From Aquihabitans sp. (lineage in GTDB: Bacteria > Actinomycetota > Acidimicrobiia > Acidimicrobiales > Iamiaceae), in NCBI GenBank assembly GCA_025353965.1, contig JANXNS010000182.1, positions 1 through 35,035 of the forward strand: a stretch of DNA of 35,035 nt, in the 5' to 3' direction. Shown here in pieces: positions 14,582 through 22,032 of the stretch. Position numbers and translations under genes: made by a program. Numbering within the stretch: the first letter of the stretch is position 1; each line of letters opens with the position of its first letter. The notes under the pieces are model-generated. The model saw only the letters and a program-made list of their open reading frames with translations, ran no database searches and was not told where the DNA came from.

Positions 14582-16449
14582 GCGACCAGATCGGCAGCAG
14601 CCCACCGAAGCGGGCGGTGGCCTACCTGCGGGTGTCAACCCGCCAACAAGCCCAGCGCGACGGCAGCCCCGAGGGATACTCGCTGCCGACCCAGCGCAAG
14701 ATTGTGACTGAGAAGGCCGAAAGCCTCGGCGCGGTGATTGTCGACGAGTATCTCGACAAGGACACCGGTACACGCACCGACAAACGGCCCGACTTGCAGG
14801 CGCTCTTGGCGCGGATCCTGGCGGACCAAGATGTCGACTACGTCATCGTGTTCAAGCTGGATCGATGGGCCAGAAACGCCCGAGAGGATCTGGCCAACGA
14901 TTACCTGCTCGAACAGAACGGTGCCGAACTGGTGTCGTGCTCCGAGCCCATCGATCGCAGCAACTCCGGCCGGCTGAGCCACGTGTTTCTGGCTGGCACC
15001 AACGAATACCAGTCGCGCAACATGGGCGACGAGATCCGGCGCAAGCGCCTTATCAAGATCGAGAACGGTGGCACCCCCGGTCCGGCACCGCTCGGCTACA
15101 AGAACGTCGGTGAAGGGGGTCGCCGCTACGTGGTCCAGGACCCCGACGTGGTGCCACTCGTTGCCTGGTTGTTCGAGGCCTACGCGACCGGTGACTGGAC
15201 TCTTGTCGCTCTATTGGCCGAGGCGACCGAACGGGGTCTCTGGAGCAAGGGCGGTCCGAACACACCGAGAAAAGTGTTGGCCGAAGGCCAACTCAACCGG
15301 ATACTTGCCAGCCCGTACTACAAGGGCATCGTCCGTTTCAATGGGGTCGAGTATCAGGGCAAGCACGAGCCAGTCGTCGACGAGGCAACCTGGGACCGGG
15401 TGCAAGCCGTGCTGGAATCTCATCGACAGGGCACCAAAGCCCGCCAGCACCCGCACTACCTGAAGGGCACCATCTTCTGCGGGCACTGCGGCTCGCAGCT
15501 GTGCATTACCAACAGCCGCTCCAAGACCGGCAAGTACTACATGTACTACTTCTGTGTTGGTCGCCATCAGAAGCGCACCACCTGCATGTTGAAGCACCGG
15601 CCGTTGGCTCTGGTGGAAGAACAGATCGAGGACCACTACCGACTGGTCCAGCTCACCGCCGACGGACTCAGAGAGACCGCCGCTGCGGTGGTCACCGAGC
15701 TTGCCAAGCGGCAGGCCGACACCAAAGACGAACAACAGCGTCAACGAGAGCGCCTTCGTTCCCTTGACGATGAACGCACCAAGTTGCTCCACGCCCACTA
15801 CGCCGGAGCCGTCCCACTCGACCTGCTGAAGGTCGAGCAAGAACGAATCACCGCCGAGATGAAGGCCGCACAAGGCGCCCTGGCCAAGGCCGAGGCGGGC
15901 ATGGGGGAGATCGAGGCGATCGTGGTGAAGGCAGTCAGCTGGGCCGAGAATTGCCACGAGGCCTACCTGGCAGCTGGCCCACAGCTGCGCAAGCAGATGA
16001 ACCAGGCCTTCTTCTCCCAAATCATGGTCACCGAAGAAGGTGTGGTCGGGTGGGAGTACCAGCAACCCTTCGATGTTCTCATGCGCATCCATCCGCCCCT
16101 CCCCGGAGTGGTCGGCACGAGTCAAGGACTGAGCGAGACAGGGGCTGAGGCAGCACTGCGCTGGTCACTCACCGGCGTCGTGGGCACGGAGCCAACCGCC
16201 ATTGGCGGTCGCCAGCATCGGCCGACGAAAGCGAACAGCCCGAGCTGGTGGGCTCGGGCTGGTTTCGTTGGGCTGAGTTCGAAAGACGAACACTTGGCGG
16301 AGCGGGAGGGATTCGAACCCTCGAACCTTTCGGTCGCCGGTTTTCAAGACCGGTGCATTCGTCCGCTCTGCCACCGCTCCGCTCGACATCGTAGGCGGCT
16401 CGCCGGGTGGTCGGATTCCGGTGGGGAGCGCACACTGCGGGCTGTGTAA
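14578..16449 (+). CDS. Large serine recombinase (integrase of the element)
   Basis: 623 aa from ATG 14578, chosen over 14572 because GGAGG is 7 nt upstream (only 1 nt for the other). The resolvase domain has the catalytic serine in AYLRVSTRQQ (Ser20) and an active-site Arg region FKLDRWARN. A recombinase domain follows (PLGYKN to ILASPYYKGIVRF), then a zinc ribbon (FCGHCGSQL, and later FCVGRHQKRTTCM) and a coiled coil (~residues 375-450). Large serine recombinases integrate and excise phages and ICEs without a tRNA target as a rule. Beyond residue ~520 the frame has no family-like content and runs through a hairpin and the antisense of tRNA-Ser(UGA), giving the familiar artefact EREGFEPSN. 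The native C-terminus was probably replaced when the element joined the chromosome here. Confidence 0.9.
   Translation: MSDQIGSSPPKRAVAYLRVSTRQQAQRDGSPEGYSLPTQRKIVTEKAESLGAVIVDEYLDKDTGTRTDKRPDLQALLARILADQDVDYVIVFKLDRWARNAREDLANDYLLEQNGAELVSCSEPIDRSNSGRLSHVFLAGTNEYQSRNMGDEIRRKRLIKIENGGTPGPAPLGYKNVGEGGRRYVVQDPDVVPLVAWLFEAYATGDWTLVALLAEATERGLWSKGGPNTPRKVLAEGQLNRILASPYYKGIVRFNGVEYQGKHEPVVDEATWDRVQAVLESHRQGTKARQHPHYLKGTIFCGHCGSQLCITNSRSKTGKYYMYYFCVGRHQKRTTCMLKHRPLALVEEQIEDHYRLVQLTADGLRETAAAVVTELAKRQADTKDEQQRQRERLRSLDDERTKLLHAHYAGAVPLDLLKVEQERITAEMKAAQGALAKAEAGMGEIEAIVVKAVSWAENCHEAYLAAGPQLRKQMNQAFFSQIMVTEEGVVGWEYQQPFDVLMRIHPPLPGVVGTSQGLSETGAEAALRWSLTGVVGTEPTAIGGRQHRPTKANSPSWWARAGFVGLSSKDEHLAEREGFEPSNLSVAGFQDRCIRPLCHRSARHRRRLAGWSDSGGERTLRAV
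16237..16260 (-). terminator. Terminator-like hairpin of tRNA-Ser(UGA)
   Basis: AGCCCGAG / CTCGGGCT, an 8-bp stem with an 8-nt loop, lies 34 nt past the 3' end of the minus-strand tRNA-Ser, flanked by GAAA/TTTC. It would terminate the tRNA transcript and, on the other strand, possibly the recombinase. The T-tract is poor (GTTCGCTTTCG). Confidence 0.5.
16295..16380 (-). tRNA. tRNA-Ser(UGA)
   Basis: 86 nt on the minus strand with encoded CCA. The acceptor stem GGAGCGG/CCGCTCC pairs, the anticodon stem is CCGGT/ACCGG with loop CTTGAAA (anticodon TGA), there is a long variable arm typical of serine tRNAs, and the T-loop is GGTTCGAATCC. The antisense is read as the tail of the serine recombinase, so the gene sits at the element-chromosome border. 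Confidence 0.95.
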
Positions 16450-16465
16450 CATCCGCCTGCGCAAA

Positions 16466-16557
16466 GGAGAGGTGCCGGAGTCTGGTTGAACGGGCTTCCC
16501 TGCTAAGGAAGTGACGGGTTAAACCGTCCGTGGGTTCAAATCCCACCCTCTCCGCCA
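16466..16557 (+). tRNA. tRNA-Ser(GCU)
   Basis: 92 nt with encoded CCA. The acceptor stem GGAGAGG/CCTCTCC pairs, the anticodon stem is CTTCC/GGAAG with loop CTGCTAA (anticodon GCT), a long variable arm is present, and the T-loop is GGGTTCAAATCCC. Divergent from tRNA-Ser(UGA), 85 bp apart, so the two share a bidirectional promoter region. A strong terminator follows. Confidence 0.95.
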
Positions 16558-16579
16558 AGGTGATCTCGCGAGAGATCGG

Positions 16580-16623
16580 AAACTCCCCGAACCTGCAAAG
16601 GGTTCGGGGAGTTTCACGTTTTT
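16580..16623 (+). terminator. Rho-independent terminator after tRNA-Ser(GCU)
   Basis: A 14-bp perfect stem (AAACTCCCCGAACC / GGTTCGGGGAGTTT, 16580-16593 and 16601-16614) with a 7-nt loop is followed by CACGTTTTT. It starts 22 nt after the tRNA CCA end. The stem is strong on both strands, with A residues flanking the left arm. Confidence 0.85.
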
Positions 16624-16830
16624 GGCGTTGGCTGGGGTGGTCGTCGGGTGGGCTGGTGGCCGCGGATGGGGTTGAGGGTGAGGTGCCGGAGGGTGACGAC
16701 GCGGGAGTTGTCGATGCGGTCGTGGCGGACGCGCAGGTGGGTGTTGGCGGGGAGGGCGGCGGGGGTGGCCTTTGGGCGTGGGATCGGTGGGGGCGTTGGT
16801 GCTGGCTGATGATCAGGTCGACGATCTCGG
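16614..16830 (-). pseudogene. Decayed IS481-like transposase C-terminus
   Basis: On the minus strand one frame reads RPKATPAALPANTHLRVRHD, then RIDNSRVVTLR joined directly to HLTLNPIRGHQPTRR. In IS481-family transposases an RxKATP, RVRxDRID, VTLR segment and a final LTxDPTRxYQP segment are separated by ~40 residues that are missing here, so this is an internally deleted tail. A QRPHRSH motif, from the integrase-core end (QRPH), lies slightly upstream in another frame, which shows a frameshift. No start and no catalytic DDE core remain. Identification rests on motif memory. Confidence 0.5.
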
Positions 16831-17266
16831 TGCTGAGCATCTGCGGCGAATGCTTCGGACGACGCGACCGGGGCTCGAACGCTTGATCGCCCTCCGCTCT
16901 GGACCCCGGCCATTGCGGCCGGGGTCTTTCGCGCCCCTAGCTCGGGTATTTCTTTTCACCGCGCCGTTGGGTCGTTCGAACGATCTGTGGTGCTGGACCT
17001 TGTGGATCACCGCAGCTCAGGGGGTTGTCGCCGGGCGTTTTCCCGATCTTTGCCCACCGTACGGCTCCGAGACGTGTGTCACGATTGGGCCACAGATGTT
17101 GCATTCCCGTTACCGATGCGACAATCATGTCACTCGTCAATCCTGTCAGCTGATGCGTGGTCGTCTCTCCGGAGACACTCCCCAACCCGCCCAGCGTCGT
17201 GGCTCCGGTTCGCCGCAGCCGCCCGCCCGAGGGCGAACGGGTCCGCCTATCAAGGAGTACGACCAC
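16831..17266 (+). other. Intergenic region before lytic-transglycosylase gene
   Basis: No supported gene in this stretch apart from a terminator at 16902-16930. The leader next to the 17267 start contains a 7-bp hairpin, GTTCGCC (17208-17214) / GGCGAAC (17232-17238), flanked by further C/G pairs, ending 13 nt before the AAGGAG ribosome-binding site. A TTGCAT hexamer near 17098-17103 is a possible -35 element. A CCTGTCAGCTGATG stretch faintly recalls the end of c-di-AMP riboswitches but the rest does not fit. Confidence 0.4.
16902..16930 (+). terminator. Hairpin terminator
   Basis: A perfect 10-bp stem (GACCCCGGCC / GGCCGGGGTC) with loop ATTGC is followed by TTTCG. No gene on either side clearly needs it, so it may be the remaining end of a transcript lost with the adjacent transposase remnant, or the end of an unrecognised RNA. 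Confidence 0.65.
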
Positions 17267-17734
17267 GTGAGCAGCCCCGAGAACACCGACACCATCGAGG
17301 ACGTCACCGTTCCGAAGTTGCCGGTGCGACGGAGCCGCAAGTCGCTGCGGGTGACGGGCTGCCTCTTGGCCCTCGCTGCCTTGGCTTTCGCCAACAGTGC
17401 TTGCACGCCCGAAGCGACAGCGCGGGATGCGGTCCAGAAGTACTGGACCGTGTACTCCCCATGCGCCGACAAGATCGTGGCCCGCGAGTCCGGCTTCGAT
17501 GCCACCGTCGTGAACTCGAGCAGTGGGACCACCGGCCTGTTCCAAATCCACCCGACCCATGCTGCGTGGATAAAAGCCAAGTACGGCTACGAGTTCGGCG
17601 AACTAACCGATCCCTACAAGAACGCCCGAGTAGCCAAGGGCCTCTCGACCGAGGCGTACCGCTACTACGGCGACGGCTGGCAGCCGTGGCGCCTGAGCGG
17701 CAAGGTTGCCCCCGACGGTGGCTGTCCCGCCTGA
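17267..17734 (+). CDS. Lytic-transglycosylase-like lipoprotein
   Basis: 155 aa from GTG at 17267, with AAGGAG ten bases upstream. Residues ~25-46 form a signal sequence ending FANSAC, a loose lipobox with Cys46, so the protein is probably exported and may be lipid-anchored. The catalytic domain is short: ARESGF (Glu74 as likely general acid), then NSSSGTTGLFQIHP and a YG(D)GWQPW ending, matching the SLT transglycosylase pattern (E-S, GLFQI). Such enzymes cleave the peptidoglycan MurNAc-GlcNAc bond. Length is typical of small actinobacterial resuscitation- or growth-linked SLT proteins. Confidence 0.85.
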   Translation: MSSPENTDTIEDVTVPKLPVRRSRKSLRVTGCLLALAALAFANSACTPEATARDAVQKYWTVYSPCADKIVARESGFDATVVNSSSGTTGLFQIHPTHAAWIKAKYGYEFGELTDPYKNARVAKGLSTEAYRYYGDGWQPWRLSGKVAPDGGCPA

Positions 17735-17737
17735 TCT

Positions 17738-18571
17738 GTGGTTCGTTCCCACGTGACCACCAGTGCCTCTGAAGGCAGCAGCAGCCCTCTCCTCGTAAGC
17801 GACGAGGCTCGGGTGCGCACGCTCACCCTCAACCGTCCCGAGGCCCTCAACGCCTGCAACGAGGCCCTCTACGACGCCCTCACGGACGGCCTTCTGGCTG
17901 CGGCCGAAGATCCCGCCGTGGCCGTGTTGCTGCTGACCGGTGCCGGTCGGGCGTTCTGCGCAGGCACGGACCTGGTGGAGATGGCGTCTCGGGTAATGGA
18001 CCCCGAATCGTACGTGGAAGGCAAGCACGGGTTCCTGGGGTTGGTGGACGCGTTGGCGGCCTTCCCCAAGCCGCTGGTGGTCGCCGTCAATGGTTTGGGC
18101 CTCGGCATCGGCACCACGATCTTGGGCTTCGCCGACCTTGCTTTTATGAGCACGGCGGCCCAGCTGAAATGCCCGTTCACCAGCCTGGCCGTTGCCCCTG
18201 AGGCCGCGTCGAGCTTCCTGTTCCCCCGCCTTCTCGGGCACCAAGCGGCCACCTGGGCCTTGCTGAGCAGCGAGTGGCTCAGCGCCGAGGAAGCCCACCA
18301 AATGGGCTTGGTCTGGAAGCTGGCAGCCCCGGAGGACCTCATGGCCGAGGCCCGTCGTCATGCTGAAGTGCTGGCGGCCAAACCGATCTCCAGCCTGGTC
18401 GCCTGCAAACGGGTCATGGTCGCCCCGCTGCGCCAAGAGATCGCCGCGGCCCGCGAACGTGAGAACCAGTGCTTCGCTGAACTCATGGGCGGGCCAGCCA
18501 ATACGGAGGCGCTGGCCGCATTTGGCGAGGGTCGCGTTGCGGACTTCACCAACCTTCCGCCGGGCTGGTAG
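17738..18571 (+). CDS. Enoyl-CoA hydratase/isomerase family protein
   Basis: 277 aa. Crotonase fold signatures are present: LNRPEALNACN, the oxyanion-hole segments GAGRAFCAGTDL and NGLGLGIGTTILGFADLAF, and a catalytic acid region SLAVAPEAASSFLFPRL. The last points to the delta3-delta2 enoyl-CoA isomerase/PaaG-like side rather than a classical hydratase, which usually has two glutamates. It would act on fatty or aryl acyl-CoA beta-oxidation intermediates in the cytoplasm. It starts 3 nt after the upstream stop (GTG 17738; GTG 17753 is an alternative, neither with a clear ribosome site). Confidence 0.88.
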   Translation: MVRSHVTTSASEGSSSPLLVSDEARVRTLTLNRPEALNACNEALYDALTDGLLAAAEDPAVAVLLLTGAGRAFCAGTDLVEMASRVMDPESYVEGKHGFLGLVDALAAFPKPLVVAVNGLGLGIGTTILGFADLAFMSTAAQLKCPFTSLAVAPEAASSFLFPRLLGHQAATWALLSSEWLSAEEAHQMGLVWKLAAPEDLMAEARRHAEVLAAKPISSLVACKRVMVAPLRQEIAAARERENQCFAELMGGPANTEALAAFGEGRVADFTNLPPGW

Positions 18572-18581
18572 CCGGGGAACC

Positions 18582-18944
18582 TCAGCTCAGTTGCCCGGCG
18601 GTGGTGCGGAATTGGTCCTCGGCACGGCAGGGGGCCGGTGGTGGGGTCGGGTGATCGAAGAGGCGAGGGGTGTTGGTCTGTTGGCCGAGCTCGATGTCTC
18701 GGACATGCTTTCTTTGGTCGCTACTGAAGCCGATGGGCCTTGGCTCAGTGGTGGGCGATTTAGTGGTGACCATGGGCAGGCCTGCCTCCACCGCCGCAAA
18801 GCGGATGCCGCACGGGTAGAACCGGCCGTTCTGGGGGTAGCCCTTGAGCGGTTTGAGCCGAAGCGCCCCAGCGTCGGGATCTTCATTGGGCCTGTCGACC
18901 GCCAGGTTGGCGCTACCCCGTTGGCTGGCCAGTGAGGTGCCCGA
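18582..18944 (-). other. Start-less open frame, possible gene remnant
   Basis: A 121-codon minus-strand frame is open between a TAG at 18945-18947 and its stop at 18582, but has no ATG before the last third. It encodes segments such as LKPLKGYPQNGRFYPCGIRF and DQRKHVRDIELGQQ that look protein-like. I recognise no family; it may be a decayed gene between the enoyl-CoA hydratase and tRNA-Arg, or chance in a high-GC stretch. Nothing else is visible in this 398-bp gap. Confidence 0.25.
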
Positions 18945-18969
18945 CTAGGGTCACTTGGCGCCATTGCAA

Positions 18970-19046
18970 GCGCTTGTAGCTCAATTGGATAGAGCATCTG
19001 ATTACGGATCAGAAGGTTGGGGGTTCGAGTCCCTCCAAGCGCGCCA
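18970..19046 (+). tRNA. tRNA-Arg(ACG)
   Basis: 77 nt with encoded CCA. Acceptor GCGCTTG/CAAGCGC, anticodon stem TCTGA/TCAGA with loop TTACGGA (anticodon ACG), and T-loop GGTTCGAGTCC all fit. A tyrosine integrase remnant lies 3 kb downstream, so the 3' end may be an old attachment site. Confidence 0.95.
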
Positions 19047-19063
19047 GCAAGATATGCAGGTCA

Positions 19064-19092
19064 GAGGCGGCCACTGATTCGGAGGCCGCCTC
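19064..19092 (+). terminator. Hairpin after tRNA-Arg
   Basis: A perfect 9-bp stem (GAGGCGGCC / GGCCGCCTC) with an 11-nt loop begins 18 nt past the CCA end. It has no uninterrupted T-tract, so termination efficiency is uncertain, but its position fits the tRNA terminator. Confidence 0.55.
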
Positions 19093-19115
19093 TGTCGCGT
19101 CTGGGCCGGGCCGAC

Positions 19116-19136
19116 TTCTAACGGTTCTTCTAACGG
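19116..19136 (+). repeat. 9-bp direct repeat downstream of tRNA-Arg
   Basis: TTCTAACGG occurs twice (19116-19124 and 19128-19136), with a 12-bp period. Short direct repeats beside a tRNA used as attB are typical arm-type sites of tyrosine integrases, and an integrase remnant lies nearby, but two copies are weak evidence. Confidence 0.4.
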
Positions 19137-19192
19137 ATCGGGCAGAACGGTCCACTGTGCACCACCACGGGCGTGCTCGATGCCAGCGGGGA

Positions 19193-21361
19193 CTAGAGGT
19201 CACTCAGCTCGTTTTCTAGGCGGGCTGCGGCGGTGCCCTCACGTTGGATCTGCTGCCAAGGGAGCCGGGCACCGAGTAAGGCCGTTACCAGCGATTGAAT
19301 GACCACGAGTTCCATGAGCTGGCGGTACACAAACTGTTGGAACGGCATGGCCCACAACGGTCCAAGCGGCTCATGGTCGAGCCGAAACGCGTAGCTGGCG
19401 ATGCCCAATTGGAGGAAGGTGAACCCGAGCCAGGCTAGAAGAACTGGGCCCGGGTTCAGAAACAGGACCCCGTAAAGTCCGTAGAGGTCGATAGCGGGTG
19501 CAAGCAACGGCAACAGGACTTGAAACAAAAGAAGATAGGGAAGAGCCCGGCGCCCGATACCTCGGTGCTCCTGGTCGCGTAGTGCGTGTCGGTGCTTCCA
19601 CATTGCTTGCATCGTTCCGTAGGACCAGCGGTAGCGCTGTCGCCACAGCCCGCTCAGCGAGGAGGGTGCTTCAGTCCAGGCGACGGCCGATTCCTCGTAG
19701 ACGACGCGCCACCCTGCCCGGTTGATAGCCATGGTGAGATCGGTGTCCTCCGCCAAGGTCTCCTCACTGAGGCCGCCCGCGGCGTCGAGGGCTTCGCGGC
19801 GGAAGGCGCCAATGGCACCAGGGACGGTGGGCATGCAATTGAGTTCCTCGTACATGCGCCGGTCAAGGTTGAAGCCCATCACGTATTCGATGTGCTGCCA
19901 CCGGCCGAGAAGCCTGGTGCGGTTGCCGACTTTGGTGTTGCCACTAACAGCACCAACCGTTGGACTGGTAAAGGGGGCGACCAGGTTCCGGACCGTGTCG
20001 GGCTCAAAGACGGTGTCGCCATCGACCATCACGATCAGTGCGTGGTGGGCCGCAGCAATCCCGGTGTTGAGCGCTCGGGGTTTGCCTCCGTTGGTTTGCC
20101 GGATCACCGTGACGTTGGGCAGCGCGAGCGCTTCAGCGATAAGAGCCGTGTCATCGGTCGAGCCGTCGTCGACGACGATGATTTCGACCTCGAGACCGGT
20201 GGATGCCGCGATCGTGGTGATGGTGCCAGCAATGCCGGCCGCCTCGTTGTAGGCGGGAACGATCACGCTCACCGGGCCGAGGACCACCGGTGCACCCCCG
20301 GAAGCGGCCAGGCGCTGGGAGCGTCGGCGGAGATGTCTCCGGGCCAGCACCACGACGGTTATGGCGCGCAGCAATGCCAAGATGCCAATGGGAAGCAAGA
20401 GCCACTGCAAAACTTGAGCGAAGAACGATGACGTCGTCTGAAGCGCCACCATGGCCTGGCCTTCAAGCCGGACCGCACCGTGCACAGGAGCATTCCCCGA
20501 GCGGCTACCAGTGCTCCGGCCTGCACCATGGGTCAGGTCGCTCACCGTCGTGAAGTGGTAGTTCCGGGATTGGAGGCGGGTGAGGAGTTGATCGAGCGCT
20601 TGGACAGTCTGTGACCGGTCGCCGCCACCGTCGTGTAGCAACACGACGGCGCCGCGCCCCGCGGCCGGAGTCGCGTTAGCCACGATGTGGGCCACGCCGG
20701 GTTTACGCCAGTCCTCACTGTCGAGATCGCTTAACACGATGAGATAGCCCTGGGCCGCTACTTGGCGGTAAGCCCGCAGGTCCTGGAATGAGACGGCGTC
20801 CGGGGTCGACGAGTAGGGCGGCCGGAAGAGGTTGGTGTGGATCCCGACCGTCCCAGCCAGTGTCGTTTGGGTGAGCGAGAGCTGGAGGTTCCGCTCCCAA
20901 CCAGCAGCATCGGTCAAATTCTGATGGCTGTAGGTGTGGGAGCCAAGCTCGTGTCCTTCGGCTCGGATCCGTCGAATGGTCGCCGGGTTGGCCGCTGCTC
21001 GAGCTCCAATCACAAAGAAGGTGGCCGGCACATGGTACCGGCGCAGCACGTCGAGGACTAGGGGCGTCCATCGGGGGTCCGGACCATCGTCGAAGGTCAG
21101 CGCAACCGTCCGGGCCGGGGCCTTCACCGATCGTGCGTCATCCTGCGAGAGATCGATAACCGGCCCGGTGCTGGATCGGAATGGCGAAACCTTTGACCGC
21201 TCGCCGGTGGATGGAGCGCCGAGTCGATGATCCGCATAACCGGAGAGAGTCAGGCCCAACACCATCAAGATGGTGGCCAGGCCCCACAGTCCCCAGTGCG
21301 CACGCGGAATTGCGCGAGAGCGCCGGGCTTTCACAGAAGCCTCATGCTGGGTTGCCGCCAA
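19193..21361 (-). CDS. Polysaccharide deacetylase-glycosyltransferase fusion membrane protein
   Basis: 722 aa. A signal-anchor helix (~25-45) precedes a NodB-type deacetylase domain (~85-270): TFDDGPD, SHTYSH and RPPYSS motifs, with HDG near the end. A membrane segment (~315-345) follows, then a family 2 glycosyltransferase: VSVIVPAYNEA, VVDDGS, VDGDTVFEPD (DxD), LAEDTD, QRYRWSYG, and C-terminal helices. The order suggests synthesis of a beta-linked aminosugar polymer on the inner face and de-N-acetylation outside, as PgaC and PgaB do separately. The start is TTG 21361; GTG 21334, with GAGG five bases upstream, may be the true one. The upstream gene ends 6 bp before it. Confidence 0.9.
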   Translation of the reverse strand: MAATQHEASVKARRSRAIPRAHWGLWGLATILMVLGLTLSGYADHRLGAPSTGERSKVSPFRSSTGPVIDLSQDDARSVKAPARTVALTFDDGPDPRWTPLVLDVLRRYHVPATFFVIGARAAANPATIRRIRAEGHELGSHTYSHQNLTDAAGWERNLQLSLTQTTLAGTVGIHTNLFRPPYSSTPDAVSFQDLRAYRQVAAQGYLIVLSDLDSEDWRKPGVAHIVANATPAAGRGAVVLLHDGGGDRSQTVQALDQLLTRLQSRNYHFTTVSDLTHGAGRSTGSRSGNAPVHGAVRLEGQAMVALQTTSSFFAQVLQWLLLPIGILALLRAITVVVLARRHLRRRSQRLAASGGAPVVLGPVSVIVPAYNEAAGIAGTITTIAASTGLEVEIIVVDDGSTDDTALIAEALALPNVTVIRQTNGGKPRALNTGIAAAHHALIVMVDGDTVFEPDTVRNLVAPFTSPTVGAVSGNTKVGNRTRLLGRWQHIEYVMGFNLDRRMYEELNCMPTVPGAIGAFRREALDAAGGLSEETLAEDTDLTMAINRAGWRVVYEESAVAWTEAPSSLSGLWRQRYRWSYGTMQAMWKHRHALRDQEHRGIGRRALPYLLLFQVLLPLLAPAIDLYGLYGVLFLNPGPVLLAWLGFTFLQLGIASYAFRLDHEPLGPLWAMPFQQFVYRQLMELVVIQSLVTALLGARLPWQQIQREGTAAARLENELSDL

Positions 21362-21367
21362 ACAACC

Positions 21368-21943
21368 TCAGCGACCTCCATGAGGTCGCGTCGTTGGCGT
21401 CGGGTGGCTCGTTGGGGGTGAGGGATGGGCAACAGTCGTGGGCGTAGGACGGGTTGTTGGCGGTCCGGTGGTTGGTGGACCGGTCGTCGGCGGTGGCCCC
21501 GTCGTGGGAACCGTGGCCGGTGTCGTGGATGTGGGATGGGCCGCGGTGGTTTGCGTGGTTGTGTCGGGACCGGTGGTGGCGGTCGTGCTGGACCGTGAAG
21601 AGTTGGTGCTCGTGGAGGTTTGACTTCCGGGTGAGTCCGAACCCTGCGGGCCGTTCGGGCCAGCTGCGCTCGTTGCCACTGGGTCGACATTCGCATCGGT
21701 CGACCGCAGGAGAGGACCCGAAGAGGACGGGCCAGAGTTCGAGGCGTGCGGCCGTTGTAGGACCGGACCGAGTCCGGGAAGCGACACGCGCGGTACCCAA
21801 GTTGCGCCAGTTAGTGAAGCGACCGCCAACACGATCCAAACTAGGAGAAGAAGGCCCCCGGCCCACCCGAAGGCACGGGCCAGTCGGACTCGGTGACCGC
21901 CTGGATCCACGAACACCGGTACCGCTGTACCCGGTTGCTCCAT
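21368..21943 (-). CDS. Single-pass membrane protein with Pro/Thr-rich extracellular tail
   Basis: 191 aa. One membrane helix (about residues 26-46) is followed by ~130 residues of low-complexity Ser, Thr, Pro and Gly (TTGPPTTGPPTTRPTP), typical of an extended, possibly O-glycosylated stalk facing outward. It is directly upstream of the deacetylase-glycosyltransferase gene with a 6-bp gap on the same strand, so the two are cotranscribed; it could tether or space the polymer export machinery. No domain recognised. Confidence 0.7.
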   Translation of the reverse strand: MEQPGTAVPVFVDPGGHRVRLARAFGWAGGLLLLVWIVLAVASLTGATWVPRVSLPGLGPVLQRPHASNSGPSSSGPLLRSTDANVDPVATSAAGPNGPQGSDSPGSQTSTSTNSSRSSTTATTGPDTTTQTTAAHPTSTTPATVPTTGPPPTTGPPTTGPPTTRPTPTTVAHPSPPTSHPTPTTRPHGGR

Positions 21944-22032
21944 GGCGGCATCGTAATCTCACCCTCGTTCTGGTAACGGTTCCTTGCACTGACTCACCTC
22001 AAACCTCCGCGGAGCTGGGGCCGTGTTCGGGT

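Noticed and set aside
15211-16125. Minus-strand frame of 304 codons inside the recombinase
   Set aside because: Shadow frame; the plus strand encodes clear catalytic and zinc-ribbon motifs.
16169-16840. Minus-strand frame containing ERVGFEPT-like sequence
   Set aside because: This is the antisense of tRNA-Ser read as protein, a frequent false gene; no real protein family.
16614-16913. Open frame of 99 codons on the minus strand
   Set aside because: Only its last half resembles a transposase tail; the remainder is shadow or decayed sequence, so it is listed as a pseudogene and not a CDS.
16831-17266. Possible c-di-AMP (ydaO) riboswitch before the transglycosylase gene
   Set aside because: Only CCTGTCAGCTGATG resembles the 3' consensus; the 5' conserved blocks are absent by eye. 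A covariance search with RF00379 would decide.
21438-21600. Repetitive GT-rich stretch as a possible CRISPR-like or satellite array
   Set aside because: It is explained by the Pro/Thr-rich low-complexity coding sequence on the minus strand; no regular spacer and repeat unit.
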